Counted from the stretch's first letter, positions 8,275-18,941 are shown. The stretch: DNA of 64,000 nucleotides from Salegentibacter sediminis (GCF_002078605.1 NZ_MSJR01000005.1:93922-157921), one strand, 5' to 3'. Numbers and translations: made by a program. Notes: a model not told the origin generated them from the letters alone.

Positions 8275-10485
8275 TTGAGAAAAATTTTTCTTTCGCTTGT
8301 ACTTTTCTGTGCCGGCCTGGTCTTTTCCTTCGCACAGGAAAAAAAAGTAGTAAGGCAGGATAGTCTGGAAAAACTACTTGATCAAACCGCGGGTTTTCTT
8401 AATAAATATAGCTATCATGAAGGAATTGATGAGGCTTTAAAGCTTTTGGAAGCCTCAAAAGTTGTTGGAAGTGATTATTATCATTTTCACGCGCATAATT
8501 TCCTGGGCCTTGCTTACACTGAACTGGATGATACCATTAGAGCAAAGAAAAATTATGAATATGCTCTGGAGTTTGCTGAAAAAACTAAAAATGATACCCT
8601 AATTCTCTGGGCCTACAATAATCTGGGAAATATATATTCAGAAAATCCTCAAACTGTTAATAAGGGGATAGAAATGTACGAGAAAGTAATTCTGCTTTCG
8701 GAAGAGACCGCTATGCCCCAGGAAGGACTGGCTCCAAAAATAAATATAGCCTGGACTTATCTTGACCTGAAGAAACCTCACAAGGCTATTCCTTATTTAA
8801 AGGAATCGGTGAATATGTTGAAGGATAAAGAAGATAATTATGTGCGTTCGCAATTGTATATGTTATTGGGTAGATATAACAGGGCAATTTCGAGACCAGA
8901 CTCTGCAGAGGTTTATTTAGCTGAAGCCTTTAAACTCGCAGAAAAAGATTCGCTAATACTTCCGGCCTCAGAAATAGCAAAGGAATACGCAGCTTTGCTT
9001 TTTGAAGAAGAGCGTTACCGCGAGGCCTATATTAATCTTTCCAGGTATGAAGAGTATAAATCAAAGATTTTTGAAAAGGAAAAGCTGGAACAGGTTGAGG
9101 CAGCAAACGCCAGGTTTGACGTAAGCGAATACCAGAAAAATCTAGAGATTGCCAAAAAGGAACAGGTATTCCAGGAGCAGATTATCAGCAAGTCTAACGA
9201 GAAAGTCATGGTGATGGTGATCTCTTCATTTGTGTTAATGATTATTCTTTTAATACTGAACAAGATCAACCAGGACAGGAAACAACTTATTTATCAACTG
9301 CGGTCAAAAAACCGACAGTTACAGGAGGCCAAAGAAAATGCCGAAAGATTAACCAGGCTTAAAACCCAGTTTTTTTCAACGGTAAGCCACGAGTTAAGAA
9401 CTCCGCTTTACGGGGTAGTGGGAATTACCTCCTTGTTACTGGAAGAGAAAGGACTCAAAAAACATCATAATGACCTTAAATCGTTAAAATTTTCAGCCGA
9501 TTATCTCCTGGCCCTTATTAATGATGTGCTGCAGATGAACAAAATGGAATCCAACCTTGTTTCTCTGGAGCATATTAATTTTAATCTTGAAGAGTTGATG
9601 TTAAGCATCGTAAAAAGTTTTGAGTTCACCCGACTTCAAAATCATAATAAAATACATTGCGAGATTGATGAGGAGATCCCAAAAACCTTAAAAGGTGATC
9701 CGGTAAGGTTATCTCAAATCCTTATGAACCTTGTAGGAAATGCGATGAAGTTTACCGAAAGGGGAGATATTTATATTTCAGCCCGGCTGGAAGAGTTGAA
9801 AGATACTAAGGCAGAGATCTGTTTTGAGGTTGAAGATAATGGGATTGGGATTCCGCCGGGCAAGCAGAAGCTTATTTTTGAAGAATTTGCCCAATTAAAA
9901 AGCACAAATTACAATTACCAGGGCACCGGGCTCGGCCTGCCCATAGTGAAAAAATTGCTTAAACTGTTCGGGTCTGAAATTCACCTTGATAGCGAAGAAG
10001 GTGAGGGCGCTGCCTTTAGTTTCAGGATTCTTTTTGAAATAGTTTCTACTAATTATTCTGAAATCACAAAGACAGAAGCACTTCCAAAAGATTATACCGG
10101 CCATAAAAAAGTGCTTATCGTGGATGATAACCGAATAAACCAGGTGGTAACCCAACGTATTCTTGAAAAGAAAAACTTCACCTGTGAGGTGGCTGCCAGT
10201 GGGGAGGAAGCAATAAAAAAAATCAGGGAGCACGCTTATAACCTGGTGCTTATGGATGTGAATATGCCCGGAATTAGTGGGCTGGAAGCGACGAGAAAAA
10301 TTCGGGAATTTGATAAAAATGTACCTGTAGTAGCTCTTACCGCAGTGGAAATCGAAGAGATAAGAAATAAAATCTTTGAGGCCGGGATGAATGATATTAT
10401 TGTTAAGCCCTACGATGTGCAGCAATTCTACCAGATCGTTTACCGAAATCTTAGGCTAGAAACAATAAAAGAATTGCACCCCTAA
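8275..10485 (+). CDS. TPR-containing hybrid sensor histidine kinase/response regulator
   Basis: Signal peptide, TPR region, TM segment, FFSTVSHELRTPLYGVVG H-box, HATPase N/G boxes, C-terminal receiver KVLIVDDNRINQVV...NLVLMDVNMPGISG. Start codon TTG. Confidence 0.9.
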   Translation: MRKIFLSLVLFCAGLVFSFAQEKKVVRQDSLEKLLDQTAGFLNKYSYHEGIDEALKLLEASKVVGSDYYHFHAHNFLGLAYTELDDTIRAKKNYEYALEFAEKTKNDTLILWAYNNLGNIYSENPQTVNKGIEMYEKVILLSEETAMPQEGLAPKINIAWTYLDLKKPHKAIPYLKESVNMLKDKEDNYVRSQLYMLLGRYNRAISRPDSAEVYLAEAFKLAEKDSLILPASEIAKEYAALLFEEERYREAYINLSRYEEYKSKIFEKEKLEQVEAANARFDVSEYQKNLEIAKKEQVFQEQIISKSNEKVMVMVISSFVLMIILLILNKINQDRKQLIYQLRSKNRQLQEAKENAERLTRLKTQFFSTVSHELRTPLYGVVGITSLLLEEKGLKKHHNDLKSLKFSADYLLALINDVLQMNKMESNLVSLEHINFNLEELMLSIVKSFEFTRLQNHNKIHCEIDEEIPKTLKGDPVRLSQILMNLVGNAMKFTERGDIYISARLEELKDTKAEICFEVEDNGIGIPPGKQKLIFEEFAQLKSTNYNYQGTGLGLPIVKKLLKLFGSEIHLDSEEGEGAAFSFRILFEIVSTNYSEITKTEALPKDYTGHKKVLIVDDNRINQVVTQRILEKKNFTCEVAASGEEAIKKIREHAYNLVLMDVNMPGISGLEATRKIREFDKNVPVVALTAVEIEEIRNKIFEAGMNDIIVKPYDVQQFYQIVYRNLRLETIKELHP

Positions 10486-10501
10486 TCAGTACAGAAATAA
10501 A

Positions 10502-10532
10502 AAAACAGGCTGTCTGCAAGACAGCCTGTTTT
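10502..10532. terminator. Bidirectional terminator between the hybrid HK and htpG genes
   Basis: AAAACAGGCTGTCT-GCA-AGACAGCCTGTTTT, near-perfect hairpin. Confidence 0.8.
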
Positions 10533-10554
10533 GAATTATTATATTCCTGATTTA

Positions 10555-12444
10555 CTATTTCACCATATCAAAACTGCGTTTGATGAAGGCAGTTAGCTCT
10601 TCTCCTTTTAACAGGTTTTGAGATAGTCTTGCCAAATCAAGAGACTGTTTGATCAATCGCTCTTGTTTCTTGGCTGTTTTGGTGTTTAGGATATCTGAGA
10701 TAAGCGGGTGATTGGTATTCACTACCAGGTTGTACATCTCCGGCATATTGCCCATTCCAAACATGCCGCCACCTCCGGTTTGCTGCATTTCCTTCATTCT
10801 TCTCATAAACTCGGGTTGAGTAATAAGAAGAGGAGCCGCATCGCTGTCCATTGCTTCTAACTGTACTGTATATTTCTCCTTCGGAATTACGTTTTCAAAA
10901 TCGGTTTTGAGTTTTTCCTTTTCCTCATCAGAAAGTTTTGAAATCTTTTCCTCGTCTTTTTTAATGAGGTTATCTACGTGGTCGGCATCTACCCGAACAA
11001 AAGAGATCTTTTCTTTTTCGCTTTCCAGTTTTTGAAGTAGGTGAGAAACAATTGGAGAATCCAGCATTAAAACTTCATAACCTTTGGCCTTTGCAGCCTC
11101 AATGTAACTGTGCTGAGAATCTTCATTAGAAGCATATAAAATCACCATATTCCCGTCTTTATCGGTTTGGTTATCTTTAATCTTCTCTTCCAGTTCAGTG
11201 TAAGTGTAATACTTTTTATCTACCGTTGGGTATAAAGCAAAATCATCGGCTTTCTTAAAGAATTTATCTTCGGAAAGCATTCCGTATTCAATTACGATCT
11301 TGATATCGTCCCATTTCTTTTCAAAATCCTCACGGTTATTGTTGAAAAGTGACTTCAGCTTATCGGCTACTTTTCTTGAAATGTAACTTGCGATCTTTTT
11401 CACGTTGCTATCTGCCTGGAGGTATGAACGCGAAACATTAAGAGGAATATCCGGTGAATCGATAACTCCGCGAAGCATCGTTAAGAACTCAGGAACGATC
11501 CCTTCTACATTATCGGTTACGAAAACCTGGTTTTGATACAACTGAATTTTATCCCGCTGAATATCCATATTCCCTGTTAATTTCGGGAAATAAAGAATCC
11601 CAGTTAGGTTAAATGGATAATCTACATTCAGGTGGATATGGAATAATGGTTCTTCGAATTGCATAGGGTACAACTCGCGGTAGAATTCCTTGTAATCTTT
11701 ATCCTCTAACTCGTTAGGCTGCTTTGTCCAGGCCGGGTTCGGGTTGTTGATGATGTCATCAACGGTTTTGGTTTCCGGCTTGGCATCTTCCGGAGCATCT
11801 TCAGGAAGTGGTAAAGATTCTTCTCTTGTCCCGAATTTGATCGGGATTGGCATAAATTTGTTATACTTGGTTAGCAACTCCCGGATGCGGGCTTCTTCCA
11901 AAAACTCTTTATCATCTTCATTGATATGAAGAATAATTTCTGTTCCGTGCTCTTTTTTATCGGCGCCTTCAAGGGTGAATTCGGTAGTACCTTCACATAC
12001 CCAGTGGGCTGCAGGCTCATCTTTAAAAGATTTGGTGATGATCTCCACTTTGTTGGCCACCATAAAAGCAGAATAAAAACCAAGACCAAAGTGACCTATA
12101 ATTCCGCTGTCTTTAGCAGAATCTTTATATTTTTCCAGGAATTCCTCGGCTCCGGAGAAAGCTACTTCGTTGATGTATTTCTCAACTTCCTCCTTGGTCA
12201 TACCCACACCCTGATCTATTACGTGAAGGGTGTTGTTTTCTTTATTGATCTTTACTTCAATCCTTGGATTTCCGTATTCAACTCCCCCGGCTTCCCCAAT
12301 ATCGGTGAGGTGTTTTAATTTCAGGGTTGCGTCAGTCGCATTGGAGATTAGTTCCCGTAAAAAGATCTCGTGGTCGCTATAAAGGAATTTCTTTATCAGC
12401 GGAAAAATATTCTCAACAGATACATTAATGTTTCCGGTTGCCAT
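10555..12444 (-). CDS. htpG: Molecular chaperone HtpG (Hsp90)
   Basis: FLRELISNATDATLKLKHL, GVGMTKEEVEKY, IGHFGLGFYSAFMVA, NVSRSYLQ. Confidence 0.97.
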   Translation of the reverse strand: MATGNINVSVENIFPLIKKFLYSDHEIFLRELISNATDATLKLKHLTDIGEAGGVEYGNPRIEVKINKENNTLHVIDQGVGMTKEEVEKYINEVAFSGAEEFLEKYKDSAKDSGIIGHFGLGFYSAFMVANKVEIITKSFKDEPAAHWVCEGTTEFTLEGADKKEHGTEIILHINEDDKEFLEEARIRELLTKYNKFMPIPIKFGTREESLPLPEDAPEDAKPETKTVDDIINNPNPAWTKQPNELEDKDYKEFYRELYPMQFEEPLFHIHLNVDYPFNLTGILYFPKLTGNMDIQRDKIQLYQNQVFVTDNVEGIVPEFLTMLRGVIDSPDIPLNVSRSYLQADSNVKKIASYISRKVADKLKSLFNNNREDFEKKWDDIKIVIEYGMLSEDKFFKKADDFALYPTVDKKYYTYTELEEKIKDNQTDKDGNMVILYASNEDSQHSYIEAAKAKGYEVLMLDSPIVSHLLQKLESEKEKISFVRVDADHVDNLIKKDEEKISKLSDEEKEKLKTDFENVIPKEKYTVQLEAMDSDAAPLLITQPEFMRRMKEMQQTGGGGMFGMGNMPEMYNLVVNTNHPLISDILNTKTAKKQERLIKQSLDLARLSQNLLKGEELTAFIKRSFDMVK

Positions 12445-12606
12445 ATATATTTAAAGTTTAAATTAATCTCGTTTGGTCTTCAGAGGTCAAAAAAAATACC
12501 ATTCCCCACGCGCTGACAAACTGACAGCGAATCTGTAATACAAAGAAGTCTCTTCCGTCTAACAAATTGGTTGCTAAACTTTCTACATAATATTTAACAA
12601 ACATTT

Positions 12607-12622
12607 TGTTTAAATTTAAACA
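12607..12622. promoter_or_regulatory. Perfect 16-bp palindrome TGTTTAAATTTAAACA, candidate operator
   Basis: Self-complementary over 16 bp, followed by a second GTTTAAAC at 12628-12635; lies just upstream of a TAnnTTTG match (TATCTTTG, 12642-12649). Confidence 0.5.
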
Positions 12623-12665
12623 TATAAGTTTAAACAAAACTTATCTTTGAAAAAGAAAATTTGCT

Positions 12666-13337
12666 ATGAGTACCACTAAAAAAAATACCCCCACTAAAAA
12701 AACTCTTACCAGCGATAAGCTGATTTCGCTTTATATGGATTATGTTCTGGAGAATGAAAGAACTCCAAAAAGCGTTTACAAATTTTGTAAAGAGAATAAG
12801 ATAAAAGAGGAGCAGTTTTATAATTTCTTCGGAAGTTTTGAAAGCTTGGAGAAAGGAATCTGGAAGCGGTTTTTTGAGCATACCTTAAATGTGCTGGAAA
12901 CAAGCCCTGAATATCATGATTTCACCAACCGTGAAAAAATGTTAACCTTTTATTACACCTTTTTCGAAATGCTTACTGCCAATCGTAGTTTCGTCTTATT
13001 TAGCCTGAGAAAACATGAAAACAAATTGAAAAATCTCGAGCAGCTAAAAGGCTTGAGGAAACAGGTGAAGCATTTTGCACAGGGATTGATCAAAGAAGAA
13101 AATGAAAGTAAAACCCTGAAAGCGCTGAAACAATCTGAAGCTATTTTTTCTGAAGCCGCATGGATTCAGTTGTTGTTTTTGATAAACTTCTGGATGGATG
13201 ATAATTCGGCAAAATTTGAAAGTACCGATGTGGCCATAGAGAAGTCTGTAAACACCGTTTTTGATGTTTTCGACAATACTCCTCTGGAGCGGATAATAGA
13301 TTTTGGAAAATTCCTGTGGAAAGAAAAGATGGCTTAA
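12666..13337 (+). CDS. TetR-family-like transcriptional regulator
   Basis: N-terminal HTH-like KLISLYMDYVLENERTPKSVYKFCKENKIKEEQFYNFFGSFESLEKGIWKRFFEHTL; followed directly by an ABC1 kinase gene. Confidence 0.75.
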   Translation: MSTTKKNTPTKKTLTSDKLISLYMDYVLENERTPKSVYKFCKENKIKEEQFYNFFGSFESLEKGIWKRFFEHTLNVLETSPEYHDFTNREKMLTFYYTFFEMLTANRSFVLFSLRKHENKLKNLEQLKGLRKQVKHFAQGLIKEENESKTLKALKQSEAIFSEAAWIQLLFLINFWMDDNSAKFESTDVAIEKSVNTVFDVFDNTPLERIIDFGKFLWKEKMA

Positions 13338-14648
13338 ATGAAGACAATAGATAAAATACCCACAGGCAAACTGGGGCGAACTTCGAAAATGGTCACAACC
13401 GGGGTGAAGGTTGGGGGTAACTACCTGAAGTACTACGGTAAAAAGGCTTTCAATTCTGAACTTACCCGGGAAGAATTAGATCAAAGTAATGCCGATGACA
13501 TATATGATGGTTTGAAAAGTCTTAAAGGGAGTGCCCTAAAAGTGGCCCAGATGCTTTCTATGGAAAAGAGTTTATTGCCGGGCGCTTATGTCGAGAAATT
13601 TAGCCTTGCCCAATTTAGTGTGCCACCCCTTTCGGCACCTTTGGTGAGAAAGACATTTAAAAAATACAACGGAAAATATCCTGAAGAACTCTATGATACT
13701 TTTACCAGCCAGAGCGTGAACGCCGCCAGTATTGGTCAGGTGCATCGCGCCGAAAAAGATGGGAAAAAACTTGCTGTGAAAATCCAATATCCGGGCGTGG
13801 CAGATAGTATAAGTTCAGATCTCGCGATGGTTAAACCCATCGCGACCAGGATGTTCAACCTTCAGGGAAAAGATTCGGATAAATATTTTAAGGAAGTTGA
13901 AGGCAAGCTACTCGAAGAAACCGATTATTTGCTGGAAGTACAGCAAAGCAAGGAAATATCTGAAGCCTGCGCACATATTCCAAATCTTAAATTCCCAAAA
14001 TATTACGAGAAATTATCCAGTGAGCGCATCATCACGATGGACTGGATGACCGGAGTTCACCTTAGTGAATGGGCTAAGGCAAATAGAGATCAGGAGAAAG
14101 CTAATAAAATTGGACAGGCGCTTTGGGATTTTTATATGTACCAGATGCATGGTTTAAAAGCCGTACATGCCGATCCGCACCCCGGTAATTTCCTTATCGA
14201 TGAAGAAGCTAACCTTATCGCCATAGATTTTGGTTGTATCAAAAAAGTACCTGAGGATTTCTATAAGCCTTATTTTGAGCTTGCCAAAAAAGAAAATATC
14301 AATGATCCGGACTTCTTCAATTCAAAACTATTTGAATTGGAAATTTTAAGAAAAGACGACTCTCCAAGAGAAGTGGAATATTTCTCAGAGCTGTTCTACC
14401 AGATGCTAAATTTATTCACCAGCCCGTTTCATTCCGAAACTTTCGATTTTGCCGATGAATCCTTTTGGAACTCTATTACCGATTTAAGCGAAAAATACAG
14501 TAAAGATACCGAATTAAGGAAAATGAACGGGAACCGGGGAAGTAAGCATTTCCTGTATATAAACCGTACGTTTTTTGGACTATACAATTTGCTTCACGAT
14601 TTGAAAGCAAAAGTGAAGATTAATAAGTTCCACGATTATCTGTCATAA
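13338..14648 (+). CDS. ABC1/AarF/UbiB family atypical kinase
   Basis: KGSALKVAQMLSMEKSLLPGAYVEKFSLAQFSVPPLS, VNAASIGQVHRAEKDGKKLAVKIQYPGV, HADPHPGNFLIDEEANLIAIDFG. Confidence 0.93.
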   Translation: MKTIDKIPTGKLGRTSKMVTTGVKVGGNYLKYYGKKAFNSELTREELDQSNADDIYDGLKSLKGSALKVAQMLSMEKSLLPGAYVEKFSLAQFSVPPLSAPLVRKTFKKYNGKYPEELYDTFTSQSVNAASIGQVHRAEKDGKKLAVKIQYPGVADSISSDLAMVKPIATRMFNLQGKDSDKYFKEVEGKLLEETDYLLEVQQSKEISEACAHIPNLKFPKYYEKLSSERIITMDWMTGVHLSEWAKANRDQEKANKIGQALWDFYMYQMHGLKAVHADPHPGNFLIDEEANLIAIDFGCIKKVPEDFYKPYFELAKKENINDPDFFNSKLFELEILRKDDSPREVEYFSELFYQMLNLFTSPFHSETFDFADESFWNSITDLSEKYSKDTELRKMNGNRGSKHFLYINRTFFGLYNLLHDLKAKVKINKFHDYLS

Positions 14649-14678
14649 TTGTAGGTTTTATTTATTGGTTAGGTTGTA

Positions 14679-14719
14679 GAAAGCCTGAACGCCTTAATTG
14701 CGATCAGGCTTTCTTTTTT
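14679..14719 (+). terminator. Terminator after the ABC1 kinase gene
   Basis: GAAAGCCTGA...TCAGGCTTTC followed by a T-run. Confidence 0.7.
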
Positions 14720-14822
14720 CGCAACAATTGATATTTCCTTATCGAATTAAAAAAGCTGCAAATTCCACCGATCCTAAATCAGCGAAATTTACAGCTTAAG
14801 AAAAATCTCTAATATCCCGGAA

Positions 14823-17279
14823 TTAGTCTTTTAGCATCTCCGATTTATTTTCTACGGTATTCTTGTCTTTATCTTTTACATATTTTTCCAGCCATCTATC
14901 CTGTTCCCATAAAACGTGCAAAACAGATTCTTTGGCGCTATAGCCGTGACTTTCCTTAGGAAGCATTACCAATCTTGCGGTAGCGCCAAGACCTTTTAAC
15001 GCATTGAAGTAACGCTCGCTCTGCATTGGGTAGGTCCCCGAATTATTATCGGCCTCTCCGTGAATAAGAAGGAGGGGTGTCTTCATTTTATCGGCGTGCA
15101 TAAATGGTGACATATTGTAATAAACTTCGGGTGCTTCCCAATAGTTTCTTTCTTCACTCTGAAAGCCGAATGGCGTAAGGGTTCTGTTATAGGCTCCACT
15201 ACGGGCGATCCCGGCAGCAAAGAGGTTAGAATGCGACAGTAAGTTGGCAGTCATGAAGGCACCATAGCTATGTCCTCCAACGGCAACGCGTTCTCTATCT
15301 ATATAGCCTAGCTCGTCAACTGCATCGATAGCCGCTTTGCCATTGGCTACCAATTGATCTCTAAAAGTATCGTTGGGTTCTTCTTCGCCTTCCCCAATAA
15401 TTGGAAAGCTGGCATCATCCAGTACCACATATCCACGGTTTACCCAGTAAATTGGGGAGCCATAATACGGATAGGTGAAATCGTTAGCGTTAGAAGTATT
15501 TTGAGATGCAGAGTTTTTATCCTTAAACTCCCTTGGATAAGCCCAAATAATCATTGGTAATTTCTCGGGGTTTTCCTTGTCATAACCGGCAGGAAGGTAA
15601 AGGGTGCCATTAAGCTCCAGTCCGTCTTCTCTTTCATAGGTGATTACCTCTTTGCTAACATTTTCCAGGCTTTCAAAAGGATTCTTAAAAGAGGTGATCT
15701 GATTAAGTTCTCCTGAATTCAGATCTCTAATATAATAATTGGGATATTCTGCTGAAGATTCAATTCTTACCAGAATTTTACCCTCTTCAATGTCCAGGGC
15801 TTCTACCAGGCTTTCTTTTTTATCGTTATATCCAGACTGATAAAGGCGCTCGGTTTCTCCGTTCTCCAGGTCGATCTTATCAGCAAAAGGGAACTGACCC
15901 TCTTCTGTAAATCCTGCACCAAGTAAGAATGCGTGTTCATCATCCAACTTTAATACATCCTGACCCCACTCATTTTTAGTGGTAACAAATCTTCCCGGAT
16001 CGCTATATCGATCCTGGTAATTTCGGTCGAAGATCGCATCCGGTTCTCTGGAAGGCTCGGAAGGATTGAAAACATAAGTGCGGGTATTCCTGTTATTCCA
16101 CCAATAATCATTGGCAATAGCTATTTCATCTGTACCCCAGATAACTCCACTAAAACGATCTTTGGTTTTTAGAATGGACTTTCCTTCACCATTAAATGAA
16201 GCTTTTAATACGAAAACTTCATCACGAAATTCTACTTCATTTTCCGGATCCCCTTCATCCAGCGCTTCAACGTACATTAGAGTCGAAGCTTTATCACTGC
16301 GCCACTGCAAGTTTCTTCTTCCCGTTTGGGTTGCCATAAATCCCTTCGGAAGGTCTTCCAGTAAGGGTTCGTCATTTACTTTGTTTACCAGATTCCCATT
16401 TGCATCATAAATATTGGTTTCCGAAGGGAATCTATAATAAGGCACCAGATAAGAAAAAGGTTTTTTGATGTGGGAAACCATTACGTACTCTCCGTTTGGA
16501 GAAAAGCTTATGCTATTAAACATTTTAGCATCCATCCATTTCTGGCTGCTACCATCAAGATTAACTTTTACCAGTTCGGCACGAGCCAGTTGTTCAAAAT
16601 TATATTCATCGTTAGGATTCTTTAAAAGATCCTGATAAGTACGATTTTGGGCTTCTTTTCCATCACTTACAGAAACAGTTGGCCCGGTGGGAACAGCTGT
16701 TTTGGTGTTTATAAGTTCTTTGCGGTCTTCGGGCAACATTTTTACCAAAATTGCTGAATTATCCTTAAACCAATTAATGACATCGCGCATGTTGGCATTA
16801 AGCCGGGCCTCGGTAAGTTTCTTTGCTGAAGCTGTTTTAATATTGGCAACCCAAAGTTCTACGCCAGAATCGGTGGTGTGAGTAAAAGCTATTTTTGATT
16901 CATCAGGAGACCATGAAAAATTGGTAAGTCGTGGCTCCTCAGGCAAACCTGTAATTTGTTTGGGCTCATCTTCATCGATGGTTTTTACTTCAAGATTGTT
17001 AAAGTAGGTGGCGCGGCTGTTGATATTGGTAACAGGGTTTATTCTTAATCCCCCCAAACGTAGTTCTTCTTCACTCAGTTCAGCGATAGACTTATACTGG
17101 TCTCGGTATAGGAAGACCATCATTTCTCCTTTACTATCTATAATAGTACTTGGTGCCAAAGGCACATCTACAAGCTCCAGGATTTCCTGCGGTGGTTTTT
17201 GATAGGTGAGGTTTTCCTGTGCCTGAAGACTTCCCAGTACAAGAAAAAAACTAAAAATACTTAGGCTAAGTTTTTTCAT
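14823..17279 (-). CDS. S9 family peptidase (prolyl oligopeptidase/glutamyl endopeptidase-like), secreted
   Basis: Signal peptide; GGHSYGAFMTANLLSHS catalytic serine; HGEADNNSGTYPMQSERYFNALK; KESHGY histidine. Confidence 0.92.
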   Translation of the reverse strand: MKKLSLSIFSFFLVLGSLQAQENLTYQKPPQEILELVDVPLAPSTIIDSKGEMMVFLYRDQYKSIAELSEEELRLGGLRINPVTNINSRATYFNNLEVKTIDEDEPKQITGLPEEPRLTNFSWSPDESKIAFTHTTDSGVELWVANIKTASAKKLTEARLNANMRDVINWFKDNSAILVKMLPEDRKELINTKTAVPTGPTVSVSDGKEAQNRTYQDLLKNPNDEYNFEQLARAELVKVNLDGSSQKWMDAKMFNSISFSPNGEYVMVSHIKKPFSYLVPYYRFPSETNIYDANGNLVNKVNDEPLLEDLPKGFMATQTGRRNLQWRSDKASTLMYVEALDEGDPENEVEFRDEVFVLKASFNGEGKSILKTKDRFSGVIWGTDEIAIANDYWWNNRNTRTYVFNPSEPSREPDAIFDRNYQDRYSDPGRFVTTKNEWGQDVLKLDDEHAFLLGAGFTEEGQFPFADKIDLENGETERLYQSGYNDKKESLVEALDIEEGKILVRIESSAEYPNYYIRDLNSGELNQITSFKNPFESLENVSKEVITYEREDGLELNGTLYLPAGYDKENPEKLPMIIWAYPREFKDKNSASQNTSNANDFTYPYYGSPIYWVNRGYVVLDDASFPIIGEGEEEPNDTFRDQLVANGKAAIDAVDELGYIDRERVAVGGHSYGAFMTANLLSHSNLFAAGIARSGAYNRTLTPFGFQSEERNYWEAPEVYYNMSPFMHADKMKTPLLLIHGEADNNSGTYPMQSERYFNALKGLGATARLVMLPKESHGYSAKESVLHVLWEQDRWLEKYVKDKDKNTVENKSEMLKD

Positions 17280-17420
17280 TAAGTATACTTTTATTGATGA
17301 ATAAAATAATTAAGCAGCCATTGAATAGAGATTATTAATCTTTGCTATATTGCTGGCTCATATTTTATGAAATGCTTAATTTTAATAATGATATTTTCTA
17401 AATATACTAAAGTTTAAATT

Positions 17421-18431
17421 ATGTTTCAATCTAAAATAGCCGGGCTAGGTAGTTATGTGCCAGAAAATGTGGTTACCAACGATGATCTGGCAAAACTTAT
17501 GGATACCAGCGATGAATGGATTCAGGAGCGAACCGGTATTAAGGAACGCCATCACATTAAAAAAGGAGATGGCAATACTACTGCCACAATGGGGGTGAAA
17601 GCGGCAAAGATCGCATTGGAAAGAGCCGATATCTCCAAGGACGATATAGATCTTATCGTTTTTGCCACCCTAAGTCCCGATTATTATTTCCCTGGCTGTG
17701 GGGTGCAGGTGCAGGAAATGTTGGATATAAATACCTGTCCTGCCTTAGACGTTAGGAACCAGTGTAGTGGTTTTGTGTATGCGCTATCTGTTGCAGACCA
17801 GTTTATCAAAACCGGAATGTATAAAAATGTACTTGTTATTGGAAGTGAGAATCACAGCGGGGGCTTAGATTTTACCACTCGTGGACGTTCGGTTTCGGTA
17901 ATTTTTGGAGATGGCGCCGGAGCTGCTGTCCTTACCCGAAGCGATCATAACGGAGAAGGGATCCTTTCTACCCATCTGCATTCTGAAGGGAAACACGCAA
18001 AGGAACTTTCGCTCGAAGGCCCAAGTACTATGCACTGGGTCCCTGAGATTATTGCTGAAAATCCGCAAGGAGACCATATCCCGTATTATCCATATATGAA
18101 TGGACAATTTGTTTTTAAACATGCGGTTCAGCGTTTTTCTGAAGTTATTATGGAAGGCCTGGATGCAAACGGGCTTGAGGTAAAGGATATCGATATGCTT
18201 ATTCCACATCAGGCGAATTTGCGCATCTCCCAATTTATTCAACATAAATTTAAACTGAGTGATGAGCAGGTATATAATAATATTCAGAAATATGGAAATA
18301 CCACGGCAGCCTCTATTCCAATTGCTTTAACCGAAGCCTGGGAAAAAGGTAAGATCAAAGATGAAGATGTGGTGGTGCTTGCTGCTTTCGGTAGTGGTTT
18401 CACCTGGGCCAGCGCAATTATTAGCTGGTAA
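17421..18431 (+). CDS. 3-oxoacyl-ACP synthase III family protein (KAS III)
   Basis: GSYVPENVVTNDDLAKLMDTSDEWIQERTGIKERH; DVRNQCSGFVYAL active-site Cys; IPHQANLRI; GNTTAASIP; GSGFTWASAII. Confidence 0.93.
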   Translation: MFQSKIAGLGSYVPENVVTNDDLAKLMDTSDEWIQERTGIKERHHIKKGDGNTTATMGVKAAKIALERADISKDDIDLIVFATLSPDYYFPGCGVQVQEMLDINTCPALDVRNQCSGFVYALSVADQFIKTGMYKNVLVIGSENHSGGLDFTTRGRSVSVIFGDGAGAAVLTRSDHNGEGILSTHLHSEGKHAKELSLEGPSTMHWVPEIIAENPQGDHIPYYPYMNGQFVFKHAVQRFSEVIMEGLDANGLEVKDIDMLIPHQANLRISQFIQHKFKLSDEQVYNNIQKYGNTTAASIPIALTEAWEKGKIKDEDVVVLAAFGSGFTWASAIISW

Positions 18432-18454
18432 GGCACAATTGATATATAAATAAG

Positions 18455-18480
18455 AGAAGCCGGAATTTCCGGCTTCTTTT
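18455..18480. terminator. Bidirectional terminator
   Basis: AGAAGCCGG-AATTT-CCGGCTTCTTTT hairpin between convergent genes. Confidence 0.75.
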
Positions 18481-18676
18481 ATTTTCCAGTAAAATATTTA
18501 TACAAATCGTAAATCCCCAATCCTACAAATGCTATGGCCAGGATGAGGCCAAAGGTGTCTGTTTCGACGCTATTTAAATGATAATATAGTCTATAGGAAC
18601 CATAACCAGTAAAAGCAATTCCCAGAATTAGGTTCCAGATATTTCGTTGAGTAGGTTGGTGTTCATTATTCGTCAT
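18479..18676 (-). CDS. Small two-TM hypothetical membrane protein
   Basis: 65-aa ORF with two hydrophobic stretches, overlapping the upstream DUF2007-like gene by 11 bp. Confidence 0.6.
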   Translation of the reverse strand: MTNNEHQPTQRNIWNLILGIAFTGYGSYRLYYHLNSVETDTFGLILAIAFVGLGIYDLYKYFTGK

Positions 18677-18941
18677 CGGTATAATCTTTCGGGAAGGTTG
18701 TTTTTGCGATTTTCAGGGCTTCGTCATAATGGCTTTTGATAACAAAAAGCTGTACCTGCCCCGGGAGCCCTCCCCCGAAGCCTGCTCTTAGGCCCGAGTC
18801 AAAATCGTTTCTAACCCGCGAAGAAATACCGGACTTGTCGAAGATTTCCTGTAGATATTGGACATTGGTTTCAGATCCTGTATAGACCCGTTCGTAACTG
18901 TCTTCAGTACTCATGATTGATTGGTTTTTGTTACTAACCAA
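18666..18941 (-). CDS. DUF2007-like putative signal-transducing protein
   Basis: YERVYTGSETNVQYLQEIFDKSGISSRVRNDFDSGLRAGFGGGLPGQVQLFVIKSHYDEALKIAK. Confidence 0.75.
   Translation of the reverse strand: MVSNKNQSIMSTEDSYERVYTGSETNVQYLQEIFDKSGISSRVRNDFDSGLRAGFGGGLPGQVQLFVIKSHYDEALKIAKTTFPKDYTDDE

Noticed and set aside
9895-10425. 176-aa ORF on the minus strand
   Set aside because: Antisense to the receiver and HATPase domains of the hybrid histidine kinase.
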